Source: Lysobacteraceae bacterium
GTDB taxonomy: Bacteria > Pseudomonadota > Gammaproteobacteria > Cardiobacteriales > Wohlfahrtiimonadaceae
Length of the DNA: 33,595 nt
Direction: 5' to 3'
Assembly: GCA_012513365.1 (NCBI GenBank)
Contig: JAAZCI010000199.1
Coordinates: 1 to 33,595, forward strand
Made by a program: the position numbers and the translations under genes. Numbering within the stretch: the first letter of the stretch is position 1; each line of letters starts with the position of its first letter. Positions 16,281 through 28,978 of the stretch are shown one piece after another. The notes beneath the pieces are model-generated. The model made no database searches. It saw only the letters and a list, made by a program, of their open reading frames with translations, and was not told the DNA's origin.

Positions 16281-17792
16281 TTAATCGAGTAACATCGTGC
16301 CTTTTTGGGCAAGATTCACGTGCCATGAGAAGGCTTTCTCTAACACGTGAGGCGTATTACCACTACGGGTCGCTTTCGCTTCCTCATAGTAATCACGGGC
16401 TTGCTGCTTAAAGGTTGGATGCATACAGTTTTCGATAATTTTCTCAGCCGCTTCTCGTGGGCAGAGACCGCGAATGTCCGCATACCCTTGCTCGGTGACG
16501 ATTACATCGACATCGTGATTAGTATGGTCAACGTGGGTCACGAAAGGAACAATCGTTGAGATCGCGCCATTTTTTGCCGTAGATTGCGTAACAAAAATGG
16601 TGATGCGCGCGTTACGAGCAAAGTCACCCGAGCCACCAATTCCGTTCATCATATGGGTACCGCTGACATGCGTTGAGTTGACGTTTCCGTAGATATCCAC
16701 CTCAAGCGCCGTATTAAAGGCAATTACCCCAAGACGGCGAATAATTTCTGGATTATTGGTAATCTCTTGCGGTCTAAACATGATGCTATTTTGATATTTC
16801 GCAAGGTCATTGGCAAGCGTTGCAACGCGGCGCTCAGAAAGAGATAGCGCGGTTGCGACCGCAAACTTCACAACCCCTGCATCGATAAGGTCAAAAATCC
16901 CATCTTGCAACACTTCAGAGGCAACAACCAAATCTTTAAATTTCGATTTCGTCATGCCGCTTAATACCGCATTGGCCACCGACCCAACCCCTGATTGTAA
17001 CGGTGCTAAGCTCTCCGTTAAGCGGCCATCTTCTACCTCTTTTTCTAAAAATGAGAGGAGATTATCGGCAATCGCTTGGGTCTCTTCATTGGGCTCGAAA
17101 AGTGGTGATGGAATATCGGGTTCTTCTGAGAGAATAATCCCTTTAATCTTATCGGGGCTCACGCGAATACCCTTCTCACCGATATGTTTATTGCTGATAT
17201 CGTAAATTGGAATCGCCTGGCGCTCCGAGCCTTGATCTGGCATCACCATAATATCGTGAACACCTTCATACTCTTTTGGTGCGCTCGTGTTTAATTCCAC
17301 AATCACATAGTCCGCTTTTTCTACATAAATCGGCGAGTTCCCCACCGATCCTGTGGGAATAATCAGCCCATCTTCAGTGATCGCCGCCGCTTCAATAATC
17401 GCGTAATCGATCTTACCGAGCGTCCCTTGACGAACAGTTTCTGCGGTATATGAAAGATGTTGGTCAATGTATTTAATTTCACCTGAATTGATTTTTTTAC
17501 GCAGGCTCGGGTTTGCTTGATATGGAAGACGCAGATTAATAATGCCCGCTTCCGCCATCACCCCATCGGCCGTTGGTCCAAGCGATGCACCAGTAAAAAT
17601 ATTGACTTTAAATTTATCGCCGTCTGCACGTTTTGCAAGTGCTTGTGGGAATACTTTGGGCTCACCATAGAGCGTAAATCCACTCATTCCCAGCGTCATA
17701 CCATTTTCAATCCAAGAAGCGGCCTCTTCTGCGGATACAATTTTTTTAGCCAGCTCTGGATGACGAATTCGGTTATTAAGATCAGTACTCAT
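16281..17792 (-). CDS. Acetyl-CoA hydrolase/transferase family protein, copy A (AarC-like)
   Basis: The 503-residue protein is a class I CoA-transferase of the acetyl-CoA hydrolase/succinyl-CoA:acetate CoA-transferase family (AarC/Cat1 type, usually about 505 residues). The catalytic glutamate is Glu293 in ASEVLQDGIFDLIDAG, matching the known AarC position, and the C-terminal half has the HVSGTHMMNGIGGSGDFARNA segment that binds the CoA/oxyanion. It would exchange CoA between a dicarboxylic acyl-CoA and acetate (or propionate) in the cytoplasm. GAGGAGATAATA precedes the ATG. A paralogue (copy B) lies immediately upstream with its own terminator, so this copy has a separate promoter. The exact acyl donor cannot be decided from sequence. 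Confidence 0.92.
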   Translation of the reverse strand: MSTDLNNRIRHPELAKKIVSAEEAASWIENGMTLGMSGFTLYGEPKVFPQALAKRADGDKFKVNIFTGASLGPTADGVMAEAGIINLRLPYQANPSLRKKINSGEIKYIDQHLSYTAETVRQGTLGKIDYAIIEAAAITEDGLIIPTGSVGNSPIYVEKADYVIVELNTSAPKEYEGVHDIMVMPDQGSERQAIPIYDISNKHIGEKGIRVSPDKIKGIILSEEPDIPSPLFEPNEETQAIADNLLSFLEKEVEDGRLTESLAPLQSGVGSVANAVLSGMTKSKFKDLVVASEVLQDGIFDLIDAGVVKFAVATALSLSERRVATLANDLAKYQNSIMFRPQEITNNPEIIRRLGVIAFNTALEVDIYGNVNSTHVSGTHMMNGIGGSGDFARNARITIFVTQSTAKNGAISTIVPFVTHVDHTNHDVDVIVTEQGYADIRGLCPREAAEKIIENCMHPTFKQQARDYYEEAKATRSGNTPHVLEKAFSWHVNLAQKGTMLLD

Positions 17793-18241
17793 TATTATCT
17801 CCTCTAATGATACAACTATTTTTAATAGTCTTTGTTTATGATTATTGTTATTAATCGCGCGCTCTCAATTTTGCCGAGAGGAGCGCTTATTAAAGCCGAT
17901 CATACTGAAAATAGATTCAATGTAAATCGCCGATTCAAAGGATTGCGAGTGCGTTTATCGATCACTAATCGATGCGCTTAGCCTTCATTTTATTTCTTTT
18001 TCTTAATTTAAATCAAGGCTTAATCGCTCTCAAATGAATCGTTGAATTATCCCACTATATAATTAAATACGCTTAAAAAGCAATCTTTTTTCTGCTTCCT
18101 GTTTCTCTCTTGTTTGCCTCCAAAGGGCGCTTTTTTAAAATTCTCTATTTTAATGGCGCATAAAAAAAGGAGACCGATCGGCCTCCTCTCTGATTTCTAC
18201 AATTGTCTACAATCTAGTGTGATTTCCTAGCATCAAGACGC
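17793..18241. other. Intergenic region between the two CoA-transferase genes
   Basis: This 449-bp gap holds the terminator of copy B (18162-18187), a candidate minus-strand promoter for copy A (TTGCTT at 18083-18078, 18-nt spacing, TATAGT at 18059-18054) and a possible leader hairpin near 17857-17887 with GCGC and TCTC arms and a 3-nt bulge. If the promoter is right, copy A has an unusually long leader of about 250 nt. No gene is visible. Confidence 0.5.
18162..18187 (-). terminator. Rho-independent terminator of CoA-transferase copy B
   Basis: On the minus strand AGGAG (18187-18183) pairs with CTCCT (18172-18168), extended by an inner CCG/CGG pair, and is followed by a run of T residues. 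It lies about 55 nt after the copy B stop codon. Confidence 0.82.
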
Positions 18242-19750
18242 TTAGTCTAATAGCATCGTACCTTTTTCTTTAAGGTTTAAGTGCCATGAGAACGCTTTTT
18301 CTAATACGTGAGGTGTGTTGCCCCCGCGTGCTTTCGCTTCTTCAAAGTAGTCGCGAGCTTGCTTTTTAAACTTCGGATGCATACAGTTTTCGATGATCAC
18401 TTCCGCCGCTTCCACAGGGTAAAGACCGCGAATATCTGCATAGCCTTGCTCAGTAACAATCACATCCACGTCATGATTGGTATGGTCAACGTGCGTTACA
18501 AAGGGAACGATCGCTGAAATCGCGCCATCTTTTGCCGTGGATTGCGTGACGAAAATGGTGATACGAGCGTTACGAGCAAAGTCGCCCGAACCGCCGATAC
18601 CGTTCATCATATGCGTGCCGCTTACATGCGTTGAGTTGACGTTTCCGTAGATGGCCACTTCAAGCGCGGTATTGAATGAGATCACCCCTAAACGGCGGAT
18701 TACCTCTGGGTGGTTACTCACTTCTTGTGGGCGGAAAATGATCTTATCTTGATAGCGTTTTAAGTCTTCTGCTAAGCTCTCAACACGGCGTTTTGAGAGA
18801 GATAATGCCGTTGCTGCTGCAAATTTAACAACGCCTGCGTCGATAAGGTCAAAGATCCCATCTTGAAGCCCTTCAGAAGCCACTACGATATCTTTAAATT
18901 TCGATTTCGCCATGCCACTTAATACCGCATTAGCAACCGATCCAACACCCGATTGAAGTGGTGCCAAGCTCTCAGTTAAGCGTCCTTCTTCCACTTCACG
19001 CTCAAAGAACGAGAGAAGATTATCCGCAATCGCTTGGGTCTCTTCATTCGGTTCAAAAAGCGGTGATGGAATGTCTGGCTCTTCTGAAATTACGATACCG
19101 CGCACTTTAGCAGGATCTACTTTGATCCCTTTCGTGCCGATGCGTTTACCAATCTCATAGACCGGAATTTCCTGACGCGTATTTTCACCTTGCGGGCCCG
19201 GTACGTAGATATCGTGAATGCCTTCGTACTCTTTTGGCGCCGTTAAGTTCAATTCAATAATTACGTGTTCGGCCATATCAACATAGATAGGCGAGTTTCC
19301 GACCGATCCTGTTGGGATAATTTCACCCTCTTCAGTGATCGCTGTCGCTTCAATTACGGCATAATCGATCTTGCCAAGGCTGCCTTGGCGAAGCGCTTCT
19401 GCGGTATATGAAAGATGTTGGTCGATATATTTGATTTCACCATCGTTAATTTTTTTACGTAAAACGCGGTTACTTTGATAGGGGAGTCTAAGATTTAAGA
19501 TATCCGCTTCGGCCATAGACTGGTCCGCCGCTGGGCCAAGCGATGCGCCGGTAAAGAGGTTTACTTTAAATGTCTCTTTCTTGCCTCTTTCTGAGAGCGC
19601 TTGTGGGAATACTTTTGGCTCACCAAACAGTGTGAAACCACTCATCCCTAAGGTCATGCCATCTTCAATCCATGATGCAGCTTCTTCCGCTGAGACCACT
19701 TTTTCCACAAAGTCTTTGTGGCGAATTCTACTACTTAAATCAGTACTCAT
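18242..19750 (-). CDS. Acetyl-CoA hydrolase/transferase family protein, copy B
   Basis: The 502-residue protein is a close paralogue of copy A, aligned from end to end with long identical blocks (for example EEPDIPSPLFEPNEETQAIA and SLAPLQSGVGSVANAVLSGM). The catalytic glutamate (Glu293) is kept, but its loop reads SEGLQD instead of SEVLQD. The two also differ in a surface insert near residues 182-195 and in residues 54-60. A very strong GGAGGAGG site precedes the ATG, stronger than that of copy A. It lies 69 nt downstream of waaA on the same strand. The pair looks like an old tandem duplication; different acyl-CoA preference or different expression are both possible. Confidence 0.92.
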   Translation of the reverse strand: MSTDLSSRIRHKDFVEKVVSAEEAASWIEDGMTLGMSGFTLFGEPKVFPQALSERGKKETFKVNLFTGASLGPAADQSMAEADILNLRLPYQSNRVLRKKINDGEIKYIDQHLSYTAEALRQGSLGKIDYAVIEATAITEEGEIIPTGSVGNSPIYVDMAEHVIIELNLTAPKEYEGIHDIYVPGPQGENTRQEIPVYEIGKRIGTKGIKVDPAKVRGIVISEEPDIPSPLFEPNEETQAIADNLLSFFEREVEEGRLTESLAPLQSGVGSVANAVLSGMAKSKFKDIVVASEGLQDGIFDLIDAGVVKFAAATALSLSKRRVESLAEDLKRYQDKIIFRPQEVSNHPEVIRRLGVISFNTALEVAIYGNVNSTHVSGTHMMNGIGGSGDFARNARITIFVTQSTAKDGAISAIVPFVTHVDHTNHDVDVIVTEQGYADIRGLYPVEAAEVIIENCMHPKFKKQARDYFEEAKARGGNTPHVLEKAFSWHLNLKEKGTMLLD

Positions 19751-19819
19751 ATTTCCTCCTCCAAGGATTTAGACTAATGCCGATTAAGTGCGGACAATTC
19801 GCGTCGAATCGCCCTTTAC

Positions 19820-21070
19820 CTAATCTATAAAAGGTTCGATTGCATGTAAAATGGTGTCGCTCGCGCCTTGATTTTCCATCATAGTGCGATGCGCATTTTG
19901 CCCCAATATTTCTCTCTTTTTGGGGTGTTCAATCAGCTCTTTAATGACGTTTGCGAGCTCCGGATAGTCGCAGGATACAATGGCATTATTCGCCTTAAAA
20001 AGCTCAAAGATTTCACTATTTTCATGCATGAAAGGACCGACTATTATGGGCTTGCCAAAATAGGCCGGTTCTAAGATATTATGCCCACCAATGGGCACAA
20101 AACTACCTGCCACAGTAGTAATATCCGATATCGCATAAAAGGTCAATAGCTCACCGATGGTGTCAATCAGCCAAAGATCGGTATCGGTATGAAATTCATT
20201 TAATGCCGTTTCAGAGCGTTTTAGATAACGTAAATCGGCATTTTTAATTAGGTTTTCAACCTCTTTAAAGCGCTCGGGATGACGAGGCGCAAGGAGCAAT
20301 TTTAGCTCCGGAAATTGCACTTTTAATTGACAAAACTCCGTTAAAATTCCCGCCTCTTCCCCCTCGTGAGTGCTCGCCACAATCCAAAAAAGCGTCGGGC
20401 CCTTAATCGAGGTTAAAGTTTTCACCGCCTCCATCGCTTTACCCGGCACGCGCATCTCATACTTAATATTGCCCATTTTTTGGGCAGACTTTACCCCAAG
20501 TGCTTTAAAACGCGCCACATCGTCATCGGTTTGCGCTAGAACATATGTCTGACTTAAGAGCGAGCCAATGGTTTTAGGAATTTTTTGATAACGATAAAAG
20601 GAGCGATCCGAGAGGCACGCGCTAATAATAAAAAGTGGGATATTGAGGACTTTTGCTTGATGGAACAGATTGGGCCAAATCTCCGTCTCCATGATTAAGA
20701 TCACCCTAGGGGCGACTTTTTTCAAAAATCGGCGCGTCATCGCACCGCCATCAAGCGGTAAAAAGGTATGGAGAACCCGATCCCCAAAACTCTCTTTGAT
20801 TTGGCGACTGCCCGTTAAGGTTGTGGCGGTAAAGAGGATTTTTTTATCGGGATAGGTTTCAAGTAGGCGATGAACAAAGGGCGTTACCGCTCGCACTTCC
20901 CCAAGAGAGACGGCGTGGATCAAAATATCGGCCTTGGGAATCTCACCAAGGGCAAAACGCGCCTTAAAAGAGTGACGCCCAAGCGGTGAGCGCCAATCTT
21001 TATAGAAGCGATAGAGTGCAATCGGTGGCAGTAATAGCCACCACAGCACGCGATAGATCCAAAAAATCAC
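19820..21070 (-). CDS. waaA: 3-deoxy-D-manno-octulosonic acid transferase (Kdo transferase)
   Basis: The 416-residue enzyme adds Kdo to the lipid A precursor at the inner leaflet of the inner membrane. It has a single N-terminal membrane anchor (about 3-20), the GT30 motif HAVSLGEVRA with catalytic-base Glu58, METEIWPNLF in the first Rossmann-like domain, and the CMP-Kdo-binding motif region in the second domain (LAPRHPERF, then GGHNILEPAYFGKP). Length and order match E. coli WaaA (425 residues). The gene is 1 nt from the bamD stop codon and probably shares its transcript, an envelope-assembly pairing. Whether it adds one or two Kdo residues cannot be told from sequence. Confidence 0.96.
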   Translation of the reverse strand: MIFWIYRVLWWLLLPPIALYRFYKDWRSPLGRHSFKARFALGEIPKADILIHAVSLGEVRAVTPFVHRLLETYPDKKILFTATTLTGSRQIKESFGDRVLHTFLPLDGGAMTRRFLKKVAPRVILIMETEIWPNLFHQAKVLNIPLFIISACLSDRSFYRYQKIPKTIGSLLSQTYVLAQTDDDVARFKALGVKSAQKMGNIKYEMRVPGKAMEAVKTLTSIKGPTLFWIVASTHEGEEAGILTEFCQLKVQFPELKLLLAPRHPERFKEVENLIKNADLRYLKRSETALNEFHTDTDLWLIDTIGELLTFYAISDITTVAGSFVPIGGHNILEPAYFGKPIIVGPFMHENSEIFELFKANNAIVSCDYPELANVIKELIEHPKKREILGQNAHRTMMENQGASDTILHAIEPFID

Positions 21071-21071
21071 A

Positions 21072-21836
21072 TTAATTAAACTCAGCTAAACGAGAATCTT
21101 GCGGGAAGTTATGGCGCAATAATGCGAGGCGATTTTCCGCTAAATCCGTTAATCCAAGCTCACGATAAGATTTAACTTGAAGATAGAGCGCATCGGAAAG
21201 TGAGGGCGTTTGGTCATAATGATCGAGCACATATTGCGCACGATTGGCCGCGCCGACATAGGCTTTACGCTTGAAATAGAACTCAGCGATGTGCATTTCG
21301 GATTCGGCGAGGGTGTTACGCAGATAGACCACACGTTTTGCTGAATCATCTGCATAGACGCTATCGGGATAATGCTCTAGAATATGTAAAAATGAATTAA
21401 GAGAATCGGTCATCTGCTGCTGATCAATTTTAGAACGATCGGGCGGCATCAATTTATCTAAGATAGAACGTGCACGGTCAAAGTTGATTAAACCTTGCAT
21501 GTACCACGCATAAGCAATATCCGGATGATTGGGATAGAGCTTCATAAAATCATCAATTTCGCGCAGTGCCTCATCAAAGTTACGATCGTGATAGAGCGCA
21601 TAAATTTTATTAAACTTCGCTTGCTCGGCTAAAGAACTATGAGGAAAACGAGCTTCAACTGCGTTAAAATGATCCACCGACGATTTATAGTTACCGCTTT
21701 TTACTTCACGATCCCCTTCTTCGAGCAGTTGAACCGCTGACATTCGTTTAATACGATCTTCTCGCGGTGTAGAACAGCTTGATAGGCCGACAATAACCAG
21801 CGTGGAGACAAAAAGTCTTAGAAATTTCTTATTCAT
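21072..21836 (-). CDS. bamD: Outer membrane assembly lipoprotein BamD
   Basis: The 254-residue lipoprotein is the essential BamD subunit of the BAM beta-barrel assembly machine, anchored in the outer membrane facing the periplasm. The signal peptide ends in the lipobox VGLSSC (Cys21). It is followed by tandem TPR units with the typical AVQLLEEGDREVKSGNYKSSVDHFNAVEARFP opening, here split between about residues 33 and 65, and conserved PNHPDIAYAWYMQGL. A longer start 16 codons upstream (21884) would push the signal peptide inward and is less likely. The gene is divergent from rluD, which is the classical arrangement, with a 53-bp shared upstream region. Confidence 0.95.
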   Translation of the reverse strand: MNKKFLRLFVSTLVIVGLSSCSTPREDRIKRMSAVQLLEEGDREVKSGNYKSSVDHFNAVEARFPHSSLAEQAKFNKIYALYHDRNFDEALREIDDFMKLYPNHPDIAYAWYMQGLINFDRARSILDKLMPPDRSKIDQQQMTDSLNSFLHILEHYPDSVYADDSAKRVVYLRNTLAESEMHIAEFYFKRKAYVGAANRAQYVLDHYDQTPSLSDALYLQVKSYRELGLTDLAENRLALLRHNFPQDSRLAEFN

Positions 21837-21889
21837 TTTATTAATATGGTTCCTAAATTTAATCAGCAACGAAATTATACCCAAAAGTT

Positions 21890-22888
21890 ATGAAACGTTC
21901 AGAAACATTTACCACAGTTTTAACCGAGGCCCATGCGGGCTCGCGAATTGATCTCGTATTATCGCAAGTTTTCCCTGAGATTTCACGCAATCAAATTCAA
22001 AATCTTATCAAAGCGAAGAAAGTTTTGATGAATGGCAAAGTTCCCAAGCCCCGCGACATTGTCGAAGGCGGTGAAGAGGTAAGCCTTGAGATCGAGATCG
22101 ATGAAGGTGTTTCGGCGCCAGAACCGCAAGCGATTGCCCTTGATATCTTATATGAAGATGACGATCTTTTAATCGTTAATAAGTCTGCGGGCATGGTGGT
22201 TCATCCTGGTGCCGGAAACCCCAATAACACCCTGATGAATGCCCTGCTCTATCACTATCCGCCACTGAAAGATCTTGAGCGCGCGGGCATTGTCCACCGC
22301 CTTGATAAAGAGACCTCCGGCGCATTAGTGATTGCCAAAAATGAAGAGACCGCGGAAGCGTTACAAAAGCAATTTGCCGAACGTACCGTCACCCGCGTCT
22401 ATCAAGCATTACTTGTGGGCGAACTTATCTCGGGCCGTACCGTCGATGCGTTTATCGGGCGCAATCCCTATAATCGCAAAAAAATGATGATTACCGAATA
22501 CGATGAAGAGCTTGAAGAGAATCCTGGTAAAGAGGCGATTACGCACATTCGCGTGCTTGAACGTTTCCGTGAGCACACCTTAGTGGAATGCCACTTAGAG
22601 ACCGGTCGCACCCATCAGATTCGCGTGCATATGCAACATATCAATCTTCCCATTGTGGGCGATCCAGATTACGGTAGCCGTCTTAAAATCCCAAGAAAAT
22701 TTACCCATCATGCGGAAAATGTTTTACGCGGATTTAGACGCCAAGCGCTACACGCCTATCAGGTTGGATTTATCCACCCAAAAACCGGTGAAGACGTGCT
22801 TGCAACCGCACCACTGCCCAAAGATATGACGACGCTAATCGACGCCATTCGTGAGGATCATGAACTCTATGTCAAAGATCATTTCTAA
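21890..22888 (+). CDS. rluD: 23S rRNA pseudouridine synthase RluD
   Basis: The 332-residue protein has an N-terminal S4 RNA-binding domain (about 15-75, SRNQIQNLIKAKKVLMNGK) and a pseudouridine synthase domain with the catalytic aspartate Asp139 in GIVHRLDKETSGALV, the same residue number as in E. coli RluD. The GRTHQIRVHMQHINLPIVGD motif is also present. RluD isomerises uridines 1911, 1915 and 1917 in helix 69 of 23S rRNA. Divergence from bamD and the following pgeF gene match the conserved bamD-rluD-pgeF block and support RluD over the related RluC or RluA. Confidence 0.96.
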   Translation: MKRSETFTTVLTEAHAGSRIDLVLSQVFPEISRNQIQNLIKAKKVLMNGKVPKPRDIVEGGEEVSLEIEIDEGVSAPEPQAIALDILYEDDDLLIVNKSAGMVVHPGAGNPNNTLMNALLYHYPPLKDLERAGIVHRLDKETSGALVIAKNEETAEALQKQFAERTVTRVYQALLVGELISGRTVDAFIGRNPYNRKKMMITEYDEELEENPGKEAITHIRVLERFREHTLVECHLETGRTHQIRVHMQHINLPIVGDPDYGSRLKIPRKFTHHAENVLRGFRRQALHAYQVGFIHPKTGEDVLATAPLPKDMTTLIDAIREDHELYVKDHF

Positions 22889-23690
22889 ACAAGGCCTGCT
22901 TGATGTCTCGGGTATAACGCTATTAACGCCGACTTGGCCTGAGATTCCAAACGTTCGTGCCTATACCACAACCCGCATTGGGGGCGTAAGTGAAGCGCCG
23001 TTTGATCGGCTTAATTTAGGCTTATCAAGCGGGGACAATCGCGCTCATGTGCTGGAAAATAGATCCCGGCTCTTTGATGCGCTCGAGGTGCCAGACACGG
23101 TTTTTTATCTCAATCAGATTCATTCCAACATTGCCGTGCGCATTGATGAAAGACTGATTGGGGTTGGTGCTGATGCCTCGATTACCGCAAAGCCTCGTGA
23201 GGTTTCCTACATCCTTACCGCCGATTGCTTGCCCATTTTAGTGGCGCATCGTGAAGGAAAAGAAGTGGCGGGAATTCACGCCGGCTGGAAGAGTTTGCTT
23301 ACCAATATGATCGAAGAGACGCTCGCTCTCGCTCAATTTCCACTCGATGAATATTACATCTGGCTTGGGCCGGCAATTTCGCAAAAAGCGTTTGAGATTG
23401 GCCAAGAGGTGCGCATGAGCCTTGAGCTTCGCGAACGTCAACTGGGGATTTCCTCTCAGTCTTCAGATCATCAGGCGATATTTAGACCCTCTTCCTCTGA
23501 GGTGGAAGGCCGCGTCTTTGCCGATATCTATCAGCTTGCTAAAAATCGTCTCACCCATCTTGGGATTCCAAGCGAGCATATTTTTGGCGGTGATTTTTGT
23601 ACCTACAGCGACCGAGAACTCTTCCATTCTTATCGCCGTGATGGCAATCAATCAGGGCGCATGGCAAGTCTGATCTGGATTGAACCGTAA
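22860..23690 (+). CDS. pgeF: Peptidoglycan editing factor PgeF (YfiH, polyphenol oxidase family)
   Basis: The 276-residue protein belongs to the YfiH/DUF152 family, a laccase-like metal protein that in E. coli removes wrong L-Ser peptidoglycan precursors. Metal-site motifs are visible: LTADCLPILVAHREGKEVAG, IHAGWKSLL and GGDFCTYSDRELFHSYRRDG. The ORF is open from a GTG at 22851; I chose the ATG at 22860, but the ATG at 22869, with GAGGA 11 nt upstream, is equally possible. The gene overlaps the end of rluD by about 29 nt, so translation is probably coupled. Confidence 0.93.
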   Translation: MNSMSKIISKQGLLDVSGITLLTPTWPEIPNVRAYTTTRIGGVSEAPFDRLNLGLSSGDNRAHVLENRSRLFDALEVPDTVFYLNQIHSNIAVRIDERLIGVGADASITAKPREVSYILTADCLPILVAHREGKEVAGIHAGWKSLLTNMIEETLALAQFPLDEYYIWLGPAISQKAFEIGQEVRMSLELRERQLGISSQSSDHQAIFRPSSSEVEGRVFADIYQLAKNRLTHLGIPSEHIFGGDFCTYSDRELFHSYRRDGNQSGRMASLIWIEP

Positions 23691-23727
23691 CCGCCATCAC
23701 CCAAAAAACTACGGGATTGATACCCTT

Positions 23728-24756
23728 TTAAGAGCGAAAATTGAGCATCCGATCAATGCCGATTTTCGCTTTTTTACGAATGGCTTCCGGCACCTCAATC
23801 TGATTCTCTCCGGTTTTAAGGACATGCAGAATCTTCTCAAGATGATTCATCGCCATCCATGGACACGCCCCACAGCTCCGGCAACTGACATCATGGCTTG
23901 CCGTTGGCGCAACATGGAAGGTTTTTCCCGGCACCGCTTCTTGCATTTTATGGAAAATCCCACGATCGGTCGCCACAATAAACTCTGTTGCCGGTGAAGC
24001 TTTTGCCGCACGAATCAATTGCGAGGTTGAACCCACCACATCCGCTTCAGCAATGACATCCATCGGCGATTCTGGGTGAACGAGCACCGACGCCTTCGGA
24101 TAACGCGCCTTATATTTAATGAGCTCATCGGCTTTAAATTCATCATGCACAATGCAGCTCCCCTCCCAAATCACCATATCCGCGCCCGTCTCTTTCTCGA
24201 TATAGCGCCCAAGATGCTGATCCGGCCCCCAGAGGATTTTTTCACCTTGCTGATGAAGCGCCCGCACAATCTTAAGCCCAACGGCCGATGTCACCACCCA
24301 ATCCGCCCGCGCTTTCACCTCGGCACTGGTATTGGCATAAACCACAACCGTACGATCGGGATGCTGATCGCAAAACGCACTAAACTCATCAATCGGGCAA
24401 CTTAAATCAAGGGAACACGCCGCCGCTAAATCCGGCAATAACACCCGTTTATCGGGGCTTAAAATCTTCGCCGTCTCCCCCATAAATTTAACCCCCGCCA
24501 CAACTAACGTATCAGCCTCCGTATCTCGTCCAAAGCGTGCCATCTCAAGCGAGTCCGCCACGCATCCGCCGGTCTTCTCTGCCAATGTTTGGATTAACGG
24601 ATCGGTATAATAATGCGCCACAATCGTCGCATTGTTAGCGGTTAGCTCTTCGGCAATTGCATCCGTTAAGCGTTCGATGTCGGCACCTGTTAAATCGCCA
24701 TGCACGGCGTGTCCTTCGGGCAGTGAAATTCGCTCTTTATTTATTCCCGGATTCAT
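23728..24756 (-). CDS. nadA: Quinolinate synthase
   Basis: The 342-residue enzyme condenses iminoaspartate with dihydroxyacetone phosphate to quinolinate in de novo NAD synthesis. Three cysteine motifs for the [4Fe-4S] cluster are present: [22 protein letters not shown] and [26 protein letters not shown] and HPESPMDV also match NadA. GAAAGGAGTGAGG lies before the ATG. The gene stands alone: nadB and nadC are not adjacent. It converges on pgeF with 37 nt between stop codons, and I see no clear terminator there. Confidence 0.96.
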   Translation of the reverse strand: MNPGINKERISLPEGHAVHGDLTGADIERLTDAIAEELTANNATIVAHYYTDPLIQTLAEKTGGCVADSLEMARFGRDTEADTLVVAGVKFMGETAKILSPDKRVLLPDLAAACSLDLSCPIDEFSAFCDQHPDRTVVVYANTSAEVKARADWVVTSAVGLKIVRALHQQGEKILWGPDQHLGRYIEKETGADMVIWEGSCIVHDEFKADELIKYKARYPKASVLVHPESPMDVIAEADVVGSTSQLIRAAKASPATEFIVATDRGIFHKMQEAVPGKTFHVAPTASHDVSCRSCGACPWMAMNHLEKILHVLKTGENQIEVPEAIRKKAKIGIDRMLNFRS

Positions 24757-25048
24757 TCCTCACTCCTTTCATTTATGGTTGTTTTATTATTTTTTCATTA
24801 ATACTCAATTTGAGCATATCCTATTTACAGAAAGATTCAACTTAAAAACCCTCAATAAGTTTACTAACCGGTCATTCTTTCATGACATATCGTTGAGATA
24901 ATTTAATAAACAAACGCCTTTTGTGATTTTTTGTAAGGATTCTACCCTTTTCTAATCGATGGAAAATTAACCTGAATTCACTCTTGAAATAAGCTAAAAT
25001 AGCCCCATAATTACGATTCACCGATAACGACTTATTAATAAAAAATAT

Positions 25049-26386
25049 ATGACCCACTCGGCACAAAAGAAATTTTATATCCAAACCCAAGGTTGCCAAA
25101 TGAATGAGTATGACTCAAAGAAAATGGCCGACAGCTTGAATGTCTTTTGCAACCTTGAGCGAACCGAAAATATTAACGAAGCAGACGTTTTAATCTTAAA
25201 TACCTGCTCGATCCGCGAAAAAGCACAAGAAAAAGTCTTCTCAGAACTTGGGCGCTGGCGCAAACTGAAAGAAGAAAATCCTGAACTGATTATCGGCGTT
25301 GGCGGCTGTGTTGCGAGCCAAGAAGGCGAAGCGGTTAAAAAACGCGCCCCTTACGTTGATGTGATTTTTGGACCACAAACCCTGCATCGCCTGCCTAAAA
25401 TGGTGATGGATGTCTGGAAAGGCAACGGGACTCAAGTGGACGTATCATTCCCCGAAATTGAGAAATTTGACCATCTTCCCAAACCTCGCGCAGAAGGCGT
25501 TACCGCATTTGTGTCGATCATGGAGGGCTGTAATAAATATTGCTCATTCTGTATCGTGCCTTATACGCGCGGTGAAGAAATTTCACGCCCCTTTATCGAT
25601 GTGATCGGTGAAATTGCCATTTTAGCAGAACAAGGCGTGCGTGAAGTCACGATGCTTGGCCAAAACGTCAACGATTATCGCGGTGAAATGCCCGATGGAA
25701 AAATTGGTGACCTTGCACTTTTAATCGAATATGTGGCACAAATTGAGGGGATTGAACGAATCCGTTACACCACCTCTCACCCGCTAGCGTTTTCGGACCG
25801 TTTAATTGAAGCCTATGCGCGCGTTCCAAAACTGGTCTCACATCTGCATCTTCCGGTGCAATCGGGTTCTGATCGCATCTTAATGATGATGAAACGCAAT
25901 CATACGGCAGCTGAATATATCGAAAAAATTCGTAAACTGCGTGAAATCCGCCCTGAAATCTCCATCTCAACGGATCTAATCGTCGGTTTCCCGGGCGAAA
26001 CAGCAGAGGAATTTGAGGAGACAATGAAACTTGTGGAAGAGATCGGCTATGATCACTCCTTTAGTTTTATCTACTCGCCCCGTCCGGGTACGCCCGCGTC
26101 AAACCTTCCCGATGATGTTCCCATGGAAGAGAAAAAAGAGCGCCTAGCACGTCTACAAAAACGACTATCTGAACAGGCGAGCGCCATTTCACAAAATATG
26201 GTGGGCACAACCCAACGCATTTTAGTGGATCGCCCGTCTAAAAACGATCCGCGCGAACTTGCGGGACGTACTGAAAATAACCGAGTTGTGAACTTCCAAG
26301 GCCCACAAGAATTGATCGGACAATTTTGTGATGTTGTCATCACCGAAGCGTTCCCCAATTCACTGCGTGGCCGTCTCGTTCTTTAA
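25049..26386 (+). CDS. miaB: tRNA-2-methylthio-N6-dimethylallyladenosine synthase MiaB
   Basis: The 445-residue radical-SAM methylthiotransferase modifies A37 of tRNAs reading UNN codons. The N-terminal MTTase domain has the three cluster cysteines in [27 protein letters not shown] and VGGCVASQE. The radical SAM motif is [15 protein letters not shown], and a TRAM domain ends the protein. This cysteine pattern and the NTCSIREKA sequence favour MiaB over RimO or MtaB. Upstream, CTGAAT (24972) and TAAAAT (24995) with 17-nt spacing are a weak candidate promoter. The next gene, pepA, starts 25 nt after the stop codon. Confidence 0.95.
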   Translation: MTHSAQKKFYIQTQGCQMNEYDSKKMADSLNVFCNLERTENINEADVLILNTCSIREKAQEKVFSELGRWRKLKEENPELIIGVGGCVASQEGEAVKKRAPYVDVIFGPQTLHRLPKMVMDVWKGNGTQVDVSFPEIEKFDHLPKPRAEGVTAFVSIMEGCNKYCSFCIVPYTRGEEISRPFIDVIGEIAILAEQGVREVTMLGQNVNDYRGEMPDGKIGDLALLIEYVAQIEGIERIRYTTSHPLAFSDRLIEAYARVPKLVSHLHLPVQSGSDRILMMMKRNHTAAEYIEKIRKLREIRPEISISTDLIVGFPGETAEEFEETMKLVEEIGYDHSFSFIYSPRPGTPASNLPDDVPMEEKKERLARLQKRLSEQASAISQNMVGTTQRILVDRPSKNDPRELAGRTENNRVVNFQGPQELIGQFCDVVITEAFPNSLRGRLVL

Positions 26387-26411
26387 TATATAACGAAAAA
26401 TAGAGGAAATT

Positions 26412-28945
<2,534 letters not shown>

Positions 28946-28978
28946 GCCCGAATAATCGATTAATCCGTTTATAAATCA

